From assembly GCA_030632725.1 (NCBI GenBank), contig DAOVUF010000143.1:1-11720 (forward strand): a stretch of DNA of 11,720 nucleotides, in the 5' to 3' direction. Below the pieces are notes generated by a model, which was given only the letters and a program-made list of their open reading frames with translations, was not told the DNA's origin and did not search any database. Of this stretch, positions 6,401 to 11,720 are shown piece by piece. This stretch comes from QNES01 sp023143415. GTDB lineage: Bacteria; Pseudomonadota; Gammaproteobacteria; Beggiatoales; Beggiatoaceae. Numbering within the stretch: the stretch's first letter is position 1; every line of letters begins with the position of its first letter. Both the position numbers and the translations under genes were made by a program.

Positions 6401-8614
6401 ATGCAAAAAGAAGAGCCACTTAATATTCTTATTGTTGATGATAACAAAAATAATCTCTTCACTCTACATACTCTCATCGACGAACATATTACCGCACACA
6501 TTATTGAAGCCGAATCAGGAATGAATGCCTTACAAACACTTTTGCAAGAAAAAGTCGATTTGATAATCCTTGACGTGCAAATGCCTGAAATGGACGGTTT
6601 TGAAACAGCAAAATTAATTCGCTCGCGAAAAAGAACTCAACATATTCCTATTGTATTTCTAACGGCTGCTTACAAATCTGACGAATTTCAACAAGAAGGT
6701 TTTGCTATCGGTGCAGCAGATTATCTCACTAAACCCATTGATCGCTCTCAATTAATTGGAAAAATTAGAACTTATATACGCTTCATTGAACAAGAACAAC
6801 AACATAATAAAGAATTAGAAGACAAAGTTCGGAATCGCACGACTGAACTTTTAGAAGCGAATCAAAAACTTAAACAAGAAATTCTTGAAAGAACACAAAT
6901 AGAGAACAAATTACAAGACGCACATGATCAATTAGAACAACGGGTGCAAGAACGTACTGCCGAACTCTCTAGCATCAATCAGCAATTAAAGACGGAAATT
7001 AATGAACGCAAGCAAGCAGAAGCTGCTCTATCTGATGCTAAAAATACGGCAGAAAACGCTCGCGCTATCGCTGAAGCCGCTAATCTCGCTAAAAGTCAGT
7101 TTTTGGCTAATATGAGCCACGAACTACGAACACCTTTGAATGCCATCATCGGTTACAGTGAAATTTTAGAAGAAGAAGCGGAAGATTTAGCGCAAGACTA
7201 TTTCATTCCAGACTTACAGCGCATACAATCCGCAGGTAAACAATTATTAGGCTTGATCAACGATGTGTTGGATTTGTCTAAAATTGAAGCCGGTAAAATG
7301 GAGTTATTTCTTGAAACATTTGAAATCAGCATTATTTTTAAGGAAGTAGTCAATACGATTCAACCACTGATAGAGAAAAAGGGTAACACCCTCACCGTCA
7401 AATGTGATAATGCATTGGGCGAAATGTACGCCGATTTGACTAAATTGCGTCAGATTCTCTTAAATTTGCTCAGTAATGCCGCTAAATTCACAGAAAACGG
7501 TTTCATCACCATAGAACTCTTCCATCAAAAAAACAAAGAGAACGAAGATGAAATTCGTTTTTGCGTGACAGACGACGGTATTGGTATGACAGTAGAGCAG
7601 CAAAAGAAACTGTTTCAGGCCTTTACACAAGCGGACTATTCGACCACTCGCGAATACGGTGGGACAGGTTTAGGTTTGACGATTACTAAAGAATTTACTG
7701 AAATGATGGGTGGAAGTATTAGCGTAGTAAGCGAATTTGGACATGGCAGTATGTTTACTATACTATTGCCCACCATCGTCAATGATTTTAAGCTGCCCGT
7801 TGAAGTTTCTTCGTTAGAAGGAGAAGGTATCGTTTTGGCGATTGATGAAGATCCAAACGTGCGGGAATTTATAAAAAATTACCTCAGCAAACTGGGCTAT
7901 GCGGTCGCAGTAGCTGCTGGAGGAAAAGAAGGACTTAGACTGGCGAAAAAACTCCGTCCCGATGCCATCATTCTTGATGTCAATATGCAAGGTACAAATG
8001 GATGGAAGGTACTTGCGACGCTGAAAAGTGATCCCCTTTTGGCGGATATTCCAGTCATTATGATGTCGATGGAAGAACTTCAAGAGAAAGGATTTGTGCT
8101 TGGCGCGACAGATTACCTTATAAAACCAGTACGCCATGAACAACTCGCCGTCCTTTTAGAAAAATATCATATTGGTGATGATTCACAAGGCTTAGTCATG
8201 CTCGTTGAAGATGATACGCTCATCCTCGAAGTCATGGCAGAAATGATAAAACACGCCGGTTTGCGCGTATTTAAGGCGGAAAATGGTAAAATTGCCTTAG
8301 AGCATATTGACAATAAAAAACCGGATCTGATTTTGTTGGATTTAATGATGCCCGTTATGAACGGGTATGAATTTTTGACCCATTTGCGTAAAAACGAAAA
8401 ATGGCAATCTATTCCAGTTGTCGTATTAACTTCCAGTCATTTGACTTCCGAACAACAAGCACGTCTTCAAAGCAGCAATGTGGAAATGATTTTTCAGAAA
8501 GACTCTTATAACCGCAAAGAGTTACTTTTACATGTTCATGAACTGATTGCTGGTTCAAAGCATCAACCCAAAATGAGTAGTACATTGTCAAGCATTAAGT
8601 GTCGGGTTCTGTAA
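6401..8614 (+). CDS. Soluble hybrid histidine kinase, REC-coiled coil-HisKA-HATPase-REC-REC
   Basis: A 737-residue sensor/response hybrid with no signal peptide or membrane segment, so cytoplasmic. REC1 at about 8-127 has acidic D13/D14, phospho-acceptor D58 (ILDVQMPEMDG) and K111. A long coiled coil at about 130-230 contains two related 33-residue stretches offset by 39 (LEDKVRNRTTEL and LEQRVQERTAEL). HisKA has H240 in MSHELRTP. The HATPase has an N box NLLSNAAKFT at 355-364, DDGIG at 391-395 and GGTGLGL at 420-426. REC2 (about 477-588) has D526 and K575. REC3 (about 598-716) has D647 in LLDLMMPVMNG, but its conserved Lys (K700) is followed by Asp instead of Pro. The 53-bp gap after cheB suggests one operon. 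The input is probably phosphorylation of REC1 rather than a ligand. No output DNA-binding domain is present. Confidence 0.93.
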   Translation: MQKEEPLNILIVDDNKNNLFTLHTLIDEHITAHIIEAESGMNALQTLLQEKVDLIILDVQMPEMDGFETAKLIRSRKRTQHIPIVFLTAAYKSDEFQQEGFAIGAADYLTKPIDRSQLIGKIRTYIRFIEQEQQHNKELEDKVRNRTTELLEANQKLKQEILERTQIENKLQDAHDQLEQRVQERTAELSSINQQLKTEINERKQAEAALSDAKNTAENARAIAEAANLAKSQFLANMSHELRTPLNAIIGYSEILEEEAEDLAQDYFIPDLQRIQSAGKQLLGLINDVLDLSKIEAGKMELFLETFEISIIFKEVVNTIQPLIEKKGNTLTVKCDNALGEMYADLTKLRQILLNLLSNAAKFTENGFITIELFHQKNKENEDEIRFCVTDDGIGMTVEQQKKLFQAFTQADYSTTREYGGTGLGLTITKEFTEMMGGSISVVSEFGHGSMFTILLPTIVNDFKLPVEVSSLEGEGIVLAIDEDPNVREFIKNYLSKLGYAVAVAAGGKEGLRLAKKLRPDAIILDVNMQGTNGWKVLATLKSDPLLADIPVIMMSMEELQEKGFVLGATDYLIKPVRHEQLAVLLEKYHIGDDSQGLVMLVEDDTLILEVMAEMIKHAGLRVFKAENGKIALEHIDNKKPDLILLDLMMPVMNGYEFLTHLRKNEKWQSIPVVVLTSSHLTSEQQARLQSSNVEMIFQKDSYNRKELLLHVHELIAGSKHQPKMSSTLSSIKCRVL

Positions 8615-8637
8615 GGGCAGATATATCTGTCTGCCCT
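8614..8637 (+). terminator. GC-rich hairpin at the end of the kinase gene
   Basis: AGGGCAGA (8614-8621) and TCTGCCCT (8630-8637) form a perfect 8-bp stem around an eight-base loop. The stem starts on the last base of the kinase stop codon. Because the next bases are CTCGTTGAAA and not a T-run, it may be a transcript-stabilising or Rho-assisted hairpin rather than a classical intrinsic terminator. Confidence 0.5.
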
Positions 8638-8697
8638 CTCGTTGAAAATATCTACCCATCAGAATTGACTTGACAGTGTAGTAGTTGAGAATTGAGA

Positions 8698-9486
8698 ATG
8701 AAACAATATTTAGAATTAATGCAGGATATTTTGGATAATGGAATAAAAAAAGAGGATAGGACAGGAACGGGAACTCTCTCTCTCTTTGGGCGACAATTGC
8801 GCTTTGATTTTTCCGAAGGTTTTCCACTGCTCACAACGAAGAAGTTACATATACGGAGCATTATTTACGAACTATTATGGTTTTTACGTGGGGATACCAA
8901 TATTAAGTATCTCAATGATAACGGTGTTCATATTTGGGATGAATGGAGTAGAAAAGACGGGGAATTAGGGCCAATTTATGGAAAACAATGGCGTTCTTGG
9001 CCGGTACAAGACGGTCAATCAATTGATCAAATATCCAAAGTGATTAGCCAAATTAAAAGCAATCCTAATTCTCGCCGCCTGATTGTCTCCGCTTGGAATG
9101 TGGGAGAACTTGATAAGATGGCTTTAGAACCCTGCCATACCTTGTTTCAATTTTACGTGGCGGACGGAAAGCTCTCTTGTCAATTATATCAAAGATCAGC
9201 AGATGTACTAATCGGTTTACCATTTAATATCGCCAGTTACGCCTTACTCATTCATCTTATTGCACAAGAATGTGATTTAGCCGTCGGAGATTTTGTTTGG
9301 ACCGGCGGCGATGTTCATCTTTATATGAACCATTTGGAACAAGCTAAATTGCAATTAATGAGAACACCGTATCCTCTGCCAAAAATAAGAATTAAACCCA
9401 ACTCGATTTTTGCTTATCAATTTGAAGATTTTGAAATGGTTGACTATCAAGCTCATCCACATATTAAAGCACCCATAGCCGTTTAA
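8698..9486 (+). CDS. thyA: Thymidylate synthase ThyA
   Basis: Makes dTMP from dUMP with 5,10-methylenetetrahydrofolate as methyl donor and reductant; cytoplasmic homodimer. The 262 residues match the E. coli length (264). The start MKQYLELMQDILDNG is the family start, so I chose the ATG at 8698 over the in-frame TTG at 8692. Landmarks: RTGTGT at 21-26, catalytic Cys146 in EPCHTLFQF, RRLIV with Arg126/127 for phosphate, QRSADVLIGLPFNIASY at 165-181 (Asp169 and Asn177), and GGDVHLYMNH at 203-212. GAGA at 8687-8690 may serve as a weak ribosome binding site. The 83-bp gap after the kinase stop, and the hairpin within it, argue for separate transcription. No folA follows; the next sequence is element B. 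Confidence 0.98.
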   Translation: MKQYLELMQDILDNGIKKEDRTGTGTLSLFGRQLRFDFSEGFPLLTTKKLHIRSIIYELLWFLRGDTNIKYLNDNGVHIWDEWSRKDGELGPIYGKQWRSWPVQDGQSIDQISKVISQIKSNPNSRRLIVSAWNVGELDKMALEPCHTLFQFYVADGKLSCQLYQRSADVLIGLPFNIASYALLIHLIAQECDLAVGDFVWTGGDVHLYMNHLEQAKLQLMRTPYPLPKIRIKPNSIFAYQFEDFEMVDYQAHPHIKAPIAV

Positions 9487-9504
9487 TTGGAGTTCGATGT
9501 TTAA

Positions 9505-9521
9505 GTTTTTTTTCAAAAAAC
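9505..9521. terminator. A/T hairpin after thyA
   Basis: GTTTTTT (9505-9511) and CAAAAAAC (9514-9521) can form a 7-bp stem with a three-base loop, 18 bp after the thyA stop. Every pair but one is A-T and no separate T-run follows, so terminator function is doubtful. The CAAAAAAC half belongs to the conserved outer end of elements A and B. Confidence 0.25.
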
Positions 9522-9803
9522 GTAACTACTCAGGAGAACCACAAAGGATTGCCCCTACATAAGGGCAACCACAAGGGATTGCCCCTACATAAGGGCAACC
9601 ACAAAGGATTGCCCCTACATAAGGGCAACCACAAGGGATTGCCCTTACATAAGGGCAACCACAAGGGATTGCCCCTACATCAGGGCAACCACAAGGGATT
9701 GCCCCTACATCAGAATATTTTCGTCCGTCGGAATAAGAATATTGTTGTAGGGGCAATCCTTTGTTGTAGGGGCAATCCTTTATGGTTGCCCTGAGTAGTT
9801 ACG
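9514..9803. mobile_element. MITE-like element B, relative of element A in opposite orientation
   Basis: Left arm 9521-9558 and right arm 9766-9803 are inverted copies over 38 bp with 35 matches (start CGTAACTACTCAGG, end GATTGCCCCTAC). The left outer edge CAAAAAACGTAACTACTCAGG, from 9514, is the complement of the right edge of element A. The segment CATCAGAATATTTTCGTC near 9709-9726 corresponds to the complement of element A near 4774-4786. The two are therefore diverged copies of one family facing opposite ways. The interior is dominated by a 30-bp tandem array. It has no transposase. The right arm lies inside the 3' end of the DUF4291 gene. Confidence 0.72.
9541..9713. repeat. 30-bp tandem array inside element B
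   Basis: Five complete 30-bp units (9541, 9571, 9601, 9631 and 9661) and a 23-base partial (9691-9713) read ACAA(A/G)GGATTGCCCCTACAT then (A/C)AGGGCAACC. Each junction can form GGGCAA...TTGCCC, a 6-bp hairpin. Because 30 is a multiple of three, open frames with 10-residue repeats appear on both strands (for example PLHKGNHKGL). They have no ribosome binding site and are repeat artefacts. Confidence 0.95.
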
Positions 9804-10388
9804 ATATATTCTTTCTCTAGGAATAACCAATTTCTCGAAAGACTTTTTATTTTCCCTTTGCTCGGCAACAAAATCACTCATATTGATAATTTCAATCGCC
9901 TCTGTTTTTCCATAAGATTCAAGCGCATTATCTCTCAAACCCAGTTGAATTGCCCTTCTTTCTACTTTCTCACCAATTGGATTATGATCAGGGTCCCATT
10001 GTAAGCGTACAGAAGACCTTTTTATCTTCTCTTTCCAAGACGCGGAGGTTTCTTTCATTCTATTAGAATAGCTGGAAGGGACAGCCAAATTTAATAAATC
10101 ATCAAAAAACTCCCGTCTTAATCTAATCGCTAAAATCATTTCCTGACCTTCTTTTGTTCCCCAACCGGAGCGATACATCATCCATAAGAAATTCGGTTTG
10201 ATCCAGCTCATTCGAGTATATTTAAAATTACCGCCAAAATACCCGTTTTTTAAGGAAAAATGGCCTATAGATGATTTATAGGCTTGATAGACAATTATCG
10301 TTTCCTCATCATAATGAGCCAAAATATATTGACCGGTTTTAGGCCAATTTTCTACCTGTTTTAAATACGCTTCTGTTTCAATATTCAT
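9780..10388 (-). CDS. DUF4291 family protein with repeat-derived C-terminus
   Basis: The 202-residue protein matches my recollection of the DUF4291 family. WPKTGQYILAHYDEE at 15-29 and IIVYQAYKSSIGHF at 31-44 come first. FGGNFKYTRMSWIKPNFLWM at 51-70, YRSGWGTKEGQE at 72-83 and QWDPDHNPIGEKVERRAIQL at 130-149 follow. The biochemical role is unknown to me. The frame stays open upstream to 10583, but that part encodes repeat sequence, and the family start is MNIETEAYL at 10388. No clear ribosome binding site is seen. The last residues RNYSGQP and the stop codon are encoded by the terminal repeat of element B (9780-9803). The natural tail has therefore been replaced or extended after about residue 195. 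The conserved core appears complete, so the gene may still work. Confidence 0.85.
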   Translation of the reverse strand: MNIETEAYLKQVENWPKTGQYILAHYDEETIIVYQAYKSSIGHFSLKNGYFGGNFKYTRMSWIKPNFLWMMYRSGWGTKEGQEMILAIRLRREFFDDLLNLAVPSSYSNRMKETSASWKEKIKRSSVRLQWDPDHNPIGEKVERRAIQLGLRDNALESYGKTEAIEIINMSDFVAEQRENKKSFEKLVIPRERIYRNYSGQP

Positions 10389-10414
10389 ATTGCATATAAT
10401 AATTTGATGATAAT

Positions 10415-10463
10415 AGTAAATGTAGTAAATGTAGGGTGGGTAGGAACGAAGTGGAAACCCACC
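10415..10463. repeat. 9-bp duplication and GGTGGGT hairpin repeat
   Basis: AGTAAATGT occurs twice in tandem at 10415-10432. It is followed by a hairpin of GGTGGGT (10435-10441) and ACCCACC (10457-10463) with a 15-base loop containing GGAACGAAGTGG. Short repeats of this form are common in filamentous sulfur bacteria and cyanobacteria, as far as I recall. The duplication beside it might be an insertion footprint, but there is no matching copy on the other side. Confidence 0.7.
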
Positions 10464-10489
10464 ATACACAATGTATTTATTGGCTGTAG

Positions 10490-10511
10490 GGGCGAACCTG
10501 CGTGTTCGCCC
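10490..10511. repeat. Hairpin GGGCGAAC / GTTCGCCC
   Basis: A perfect 8-bp inverted repeat surrounds CTGCGT. It belongs to the same general style as the GGGCAA...TTGCCC hairpins nearby but has a different core. It lies in the leader region upstream of the DUF4291 gene. Confidence 0.85.
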
Positions 10512-10536
10512 TGGTTTAATTATCGCATTTTTCGTT

Positions 10537-10602
10537 TTGGTTAAATACAAAAAAGGGCAAACACACAGGTTGGTTAAATACAAAAAAGGGCAAACACACA
10601 GG
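10537..10602. repeat. Exact 33-bp tandem duplication
   Basis: Positions 10537-10569 and 10570-10602 are identical: TTGGTTAAATACAAAAAAGG followed by GCAAACACACAGG. The second copy runs into CTTGCCCG, giving GGGCAA...TTGCCC once more. The identity of the copies indicates recent duplication or slippage. AATACAAAAAAGGGCAA recurs at 10849-10865. Confidence 0.95.
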
Positions 10603-10828
10603 CTTGCCCGTACAAGTCATGTATTTTTGCTCGTTCCCAAATTCTATTTGGGAATGCCTTATGCTCTGTATCAGACAAGTCAGTTGTACGACGACGCAGA
10701 GCGTCGATGAAGGCATTCCAAAACTCCGTTTGGGAACGAGTAATACTTATATCCAAAGGGCGCATAAACTCCTCACATAAAATTTCACCCGGAAAAATAG
10801 GTTCAAGTAATTCAGTTTTTTTGCTCAT
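10574..10828 (-). pseudogene. higA: HigA-type antitoxin fragment truncated by a repeat element
   Basis: The first 29 codons from the ATG at 10828 read MSKKTELLEPIFPGEILCEE then FMRPLDISI. This closely follows the N-terminus of HigA-family addiction-module antitoxins (family pattern EPIHPGEIL.EEFL.PLGIS). At 10740 the frame enters the 111-bp inverted-repeat element and continues as repeat-derived sequence (about 84 residues from this ATG) to a stop at 10574. The XRE-type helix-turn-helix that should follow is missing and is not found beyond the element. No higB toxin lies upstream (10829-10921 is repeat sequence). The fragment therefore cannot work as a DNA-binding antitoxin. No ribosome binding site is visible. 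Confidence 0.75.
10630..10740. mobile_element. 111-bp inverted-repeat element (MITE-like) inside higA
   Basis: The ends 10630-10660 and 10710-10740 are inverted over 31 bp with 25 matches. The outer 12 bases (CTCGTTCCCAAA) and the inner 10 (GGAATGCCTT) are perfect apart from a variable middle. The left arm alone also folds (TTCCCAAA and TTTGGGAA), and the centre holds CGACGC-AGA-GCGTCG (10692-10706). There is no coding capacity of its own. It joins directly to the higA coding sequence at 10741. No obvious target duplication is seen. Confidence 0.7.
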
Positions 10829-10850
10829 TAGCGTTTTTGTTTGGGTGAAA

Positions 10851-10891
10851 TACAAAAAAGGGCAACCATAAAGGATTGCCCCTACAAAAAA
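10851..10891. repeat. Single GGGCAACC hairpin flanked by 9-bp direct repeats
   Basis: TACAAAAAA at 10851-10859 and at 10883-10891 flank a 23-bp core that starts GGGCAACCATAAAGG and ends ATTGCCCC. GGGCAA (10860-10865) pairs with TTGCCC (10876-10881). The core is the same sequence as part of the arms of elements A and B, here as a solo copy. The left TACAAAAAA also precedes the 33-bp repeat units, so the direct repeats may be part of the family and not a target duplication. Confidence 0.8.
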
Positions 10892-10921
10892 TGTACTTAA
10901 CGCACAAGGTAAATGCTATAA

Positions 10922-11590
10922 TTAATTAACCAGTTTCACTTGCCAATCACGACTCGGCCCAGAGAATTCGATGACTTCACGACAGAAATTGTAAATACTC
11001 GGAGCACTCAGGTTAGTTTCAATATAAGCACCATTCGATAGTTTACGAGGAGAACGAAAATTATTTTCCCCAGCAGCGACATATCTCGGAAATTTTTCTG
11101 TTATTTTTTTAAAGGCATCTGCATCTCTGTCTATTATGACTTCCAACGTTTTTTGCATGACATCACGCCAATACGACACGGGATAATCATTACCCATAAT
11201 GATAACCGCAAGAGGTCTTCTCCCTGTCATATCATGGGCAGTCAAATTTAAATCTGTTGGTGCTTCACCGACTCTCATATCATGGGCAGTCAAATTTGAA
11301 TCTGTTTGTGCTTCACCGACTCTCATATCATGGGCAGTCAAATTTGAATCTGTTTGTGCTTCAGCGAAGTAAGGCCAAATTTTTAAAGCGATCTGTGCCA
11401 AACTATCAGCACGTTTTCTGATAGCCTCTTCATCCCATTTTCTTAAATTAGCAAAATAGCGGTTCAAACGAAAGTTGCTTTCTTGCAAGATTTCCTTTTT
11501 TCTGGAAAATTCTAACCGAGCCAATTTTTGATTATACCCTGAAAGGGTTAAATTACCAATGGTATCACATAGTGTTTTGTGGTATCCTAT
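10922..11590 (-). pseudogene. C-terminal remnant of a DUF262/DUF1524 (GmrSD-like) restriction protein
   Basis: The frame is open from just after a TAG at 11591-11593 to the stop at 10922. It contains IGNLTLSGYNQKLARLEF (11560 downward), then SRKKEILQESNFRLNRYF and KWDEEAIRKRADSLAQIALK. This is the pattern I associate with the end of DUF1524 in DUF262/DUF1524 proteins (modified-DNA restriction, GmrSD type). A following segment (GRRPLAVIIMGNDYPVSYWR; FPRYVAAGENNFRSPRKLSN; YIETNLSAPSIYNFC) resembles the C-terminal extension of some of these proteins. The DUF262 nucleotide-binding part (DGQQR) and the DUF1524 catalytic His region are absent. The only usable in-frame start is TTG at 11524, inside the conserved block, giving 200 residues. 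I read it as a 5'-truncated gene. A 48-bp repeat expands the linker in frame. Confidence 0.6.
11227..11363. repeat. In-frame 48-bp tandem repeat in the DUF1524 remnant
   Basis: Units 11227-11274 and 11275-11322 and a 41-base partial 11323-11363 read TCATATCATGGGCAGTCAAA onward with a few substitutions. On the minus strand they encode EAQTDSNLTAHDMRVG twice and EAPTDLNLTAHDM once, between IALKIWPYFA and the GRRPLAV segment. The period is 16 codons and the frame is kept. Confidence 0.93.
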
Positions 11591-11696
11591 CTAAATTCGG
11601 TGGTCAAGTTTGATTTATCTGTAGCAACCAAATATCATTCCTCTATGCTAGCTTCCATGATAAAATAGACAGGCAGGAGTAAACCTAGCAGTTATT
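11591..11696. other. Intergenic stretch at the right edge
   Basis: No gene is recognised here. The minus strand shows no upstream continuation of the DUF262/DUF1524 protein in this stretch. It does contain a promoter-like pair pointing rightward (11610-11638) and AGGAG at 11675-11679. Confidence 0.4.
11610..11638 (+). promoter_or_regulatory. Candidate promoter pointing out of the window
   Basis: TTGATT (11610-11615) and TATCAT (11633-11638) are spaced by 17 bp and match the sigma-70 hexamers at 4/6 and 5/6 positions. They would start transcription about 50 bases before the ATG at 11697. In AT-rich DNA such pairs arise by chance. Confidence 0.3.
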
Positions 11697-11720
11697 ATGC
11701 CTTTTTATAGGGTACAAAAA
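11697..11720 (+). CDS. Possible 5' end of an unidentified gene
   Basis: ATG at 11697 opens a frame that reads MPFYRVQK up to the window edge. A promoter-like site lies upstream. AGGAG at 11675-11679 is 17 bases away, which is too far for a normal ribosome binding site. Eight codons are not enough to identify a protein, and this may not be a gene. Confidence 0.2.

Noticed and set aside
8665..8700. Promoter for thyA from TTGACT or TTGACA at 8665-8675
   Set aside because: The only -10-like hexamers at proper spacing overlap or touch the start codon, so no convincing promoter can be named.
9526..9794. Open frames on both strands with 10-residue repeats (PLHKGNHKGL; PYVGAIPCGC)
   Set aside because: They arise because the 30-bp satellite has no stops and a period divisible by three. 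No start signal or family resemblance supports a protein.
10389..10583. N-terminal extension of the DUF4291 protein to 10583
   Set aside because: The extra residues are encoded by repeat sequence (hairpins at 10435 and 10490) and are rich in Tyr/Ile runs. The family start matches MNIETEAYL at 10388.
1..11720. tRNA, rRNA or riboswitch
   Set aside because: No cloverleaf, rRNA-like block or recognisable riboswitch core was seen on either strand, including upstream of metZ.

Overview
The window looks like a piece of a repeat-laden gammaproteobacterial chromosome. Housekeeping proteins read as gammaproteobacterial: ThyA begins almost like the E. coli protein, and MetZ is of the Pseudomonas type. 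The intergenic spaces are packed with short palindromic and tandem repeats. Together these suggest a large sulfur-oxidising filamentous bacterium of the Beggiatoa/Thiomargarita/Thioploca group (Thiotrichales). That placement is inferred from repeat style and protein resemblance, not from a search.

Layout. Positions 1-202 hold a tandem array of hairpin repeats that runs up to the start codon of obgE (208-1233), which overlaps metZ (1226-2401) by 8 bp. A second tandem array (2513-2712) and an AT-rich spacer lead to a promoter-like site and a lipoprotein gene (3010-4602). That lipoprotein has at least 14 repeats of 23 residues and a C-terminal peptidoglycan-binding domain. A MITE-like composite element A (about 4637-4871) separates it from a three-gene signalling operon: cheR (4918-5742), a receiver-less cheB (5745-6347) and a soluble hybrid histidine kinase with REC-coiled coil-HisKA-HATPase-REC-REC architecture (6401-8614). 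A GC-rich hairpin closes that operon. thyA (8698-9486) follows, then element B (about 9514-9803), a relative of element A in the opposite orientation.

From 9780 on, the recognisable genes are on the minus strand and the region looks accessory and decayed. A DUF4291 gene (9780-10388) takes its last seven codons and stop from the terminal repeat of element B. A HigA-type antitoxin is cut after about 29 codons by a 111-bp inverted-repeat element. A C-terminal remnant of a DUF262/DUF1524 (GmrSD-like) restriction protein carries an in-frame 48-bp tandem repeat. The last 24 bases may open a new plus-strand gene.

Functional reading. obgE and metZ appear translationally coupled. cheR, cheB and the kinase probably form a phospho-signalling and methylation module without a chemoreceptor in the window. 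The lipoprotein is probably an envelope structural protein. The most unusual material is the repeat landscape: at least eight repeat families, several nested in each other, with clear effects on gene ends (DUF4291 tail, HigA truncation) and possible effects on obgE expression.
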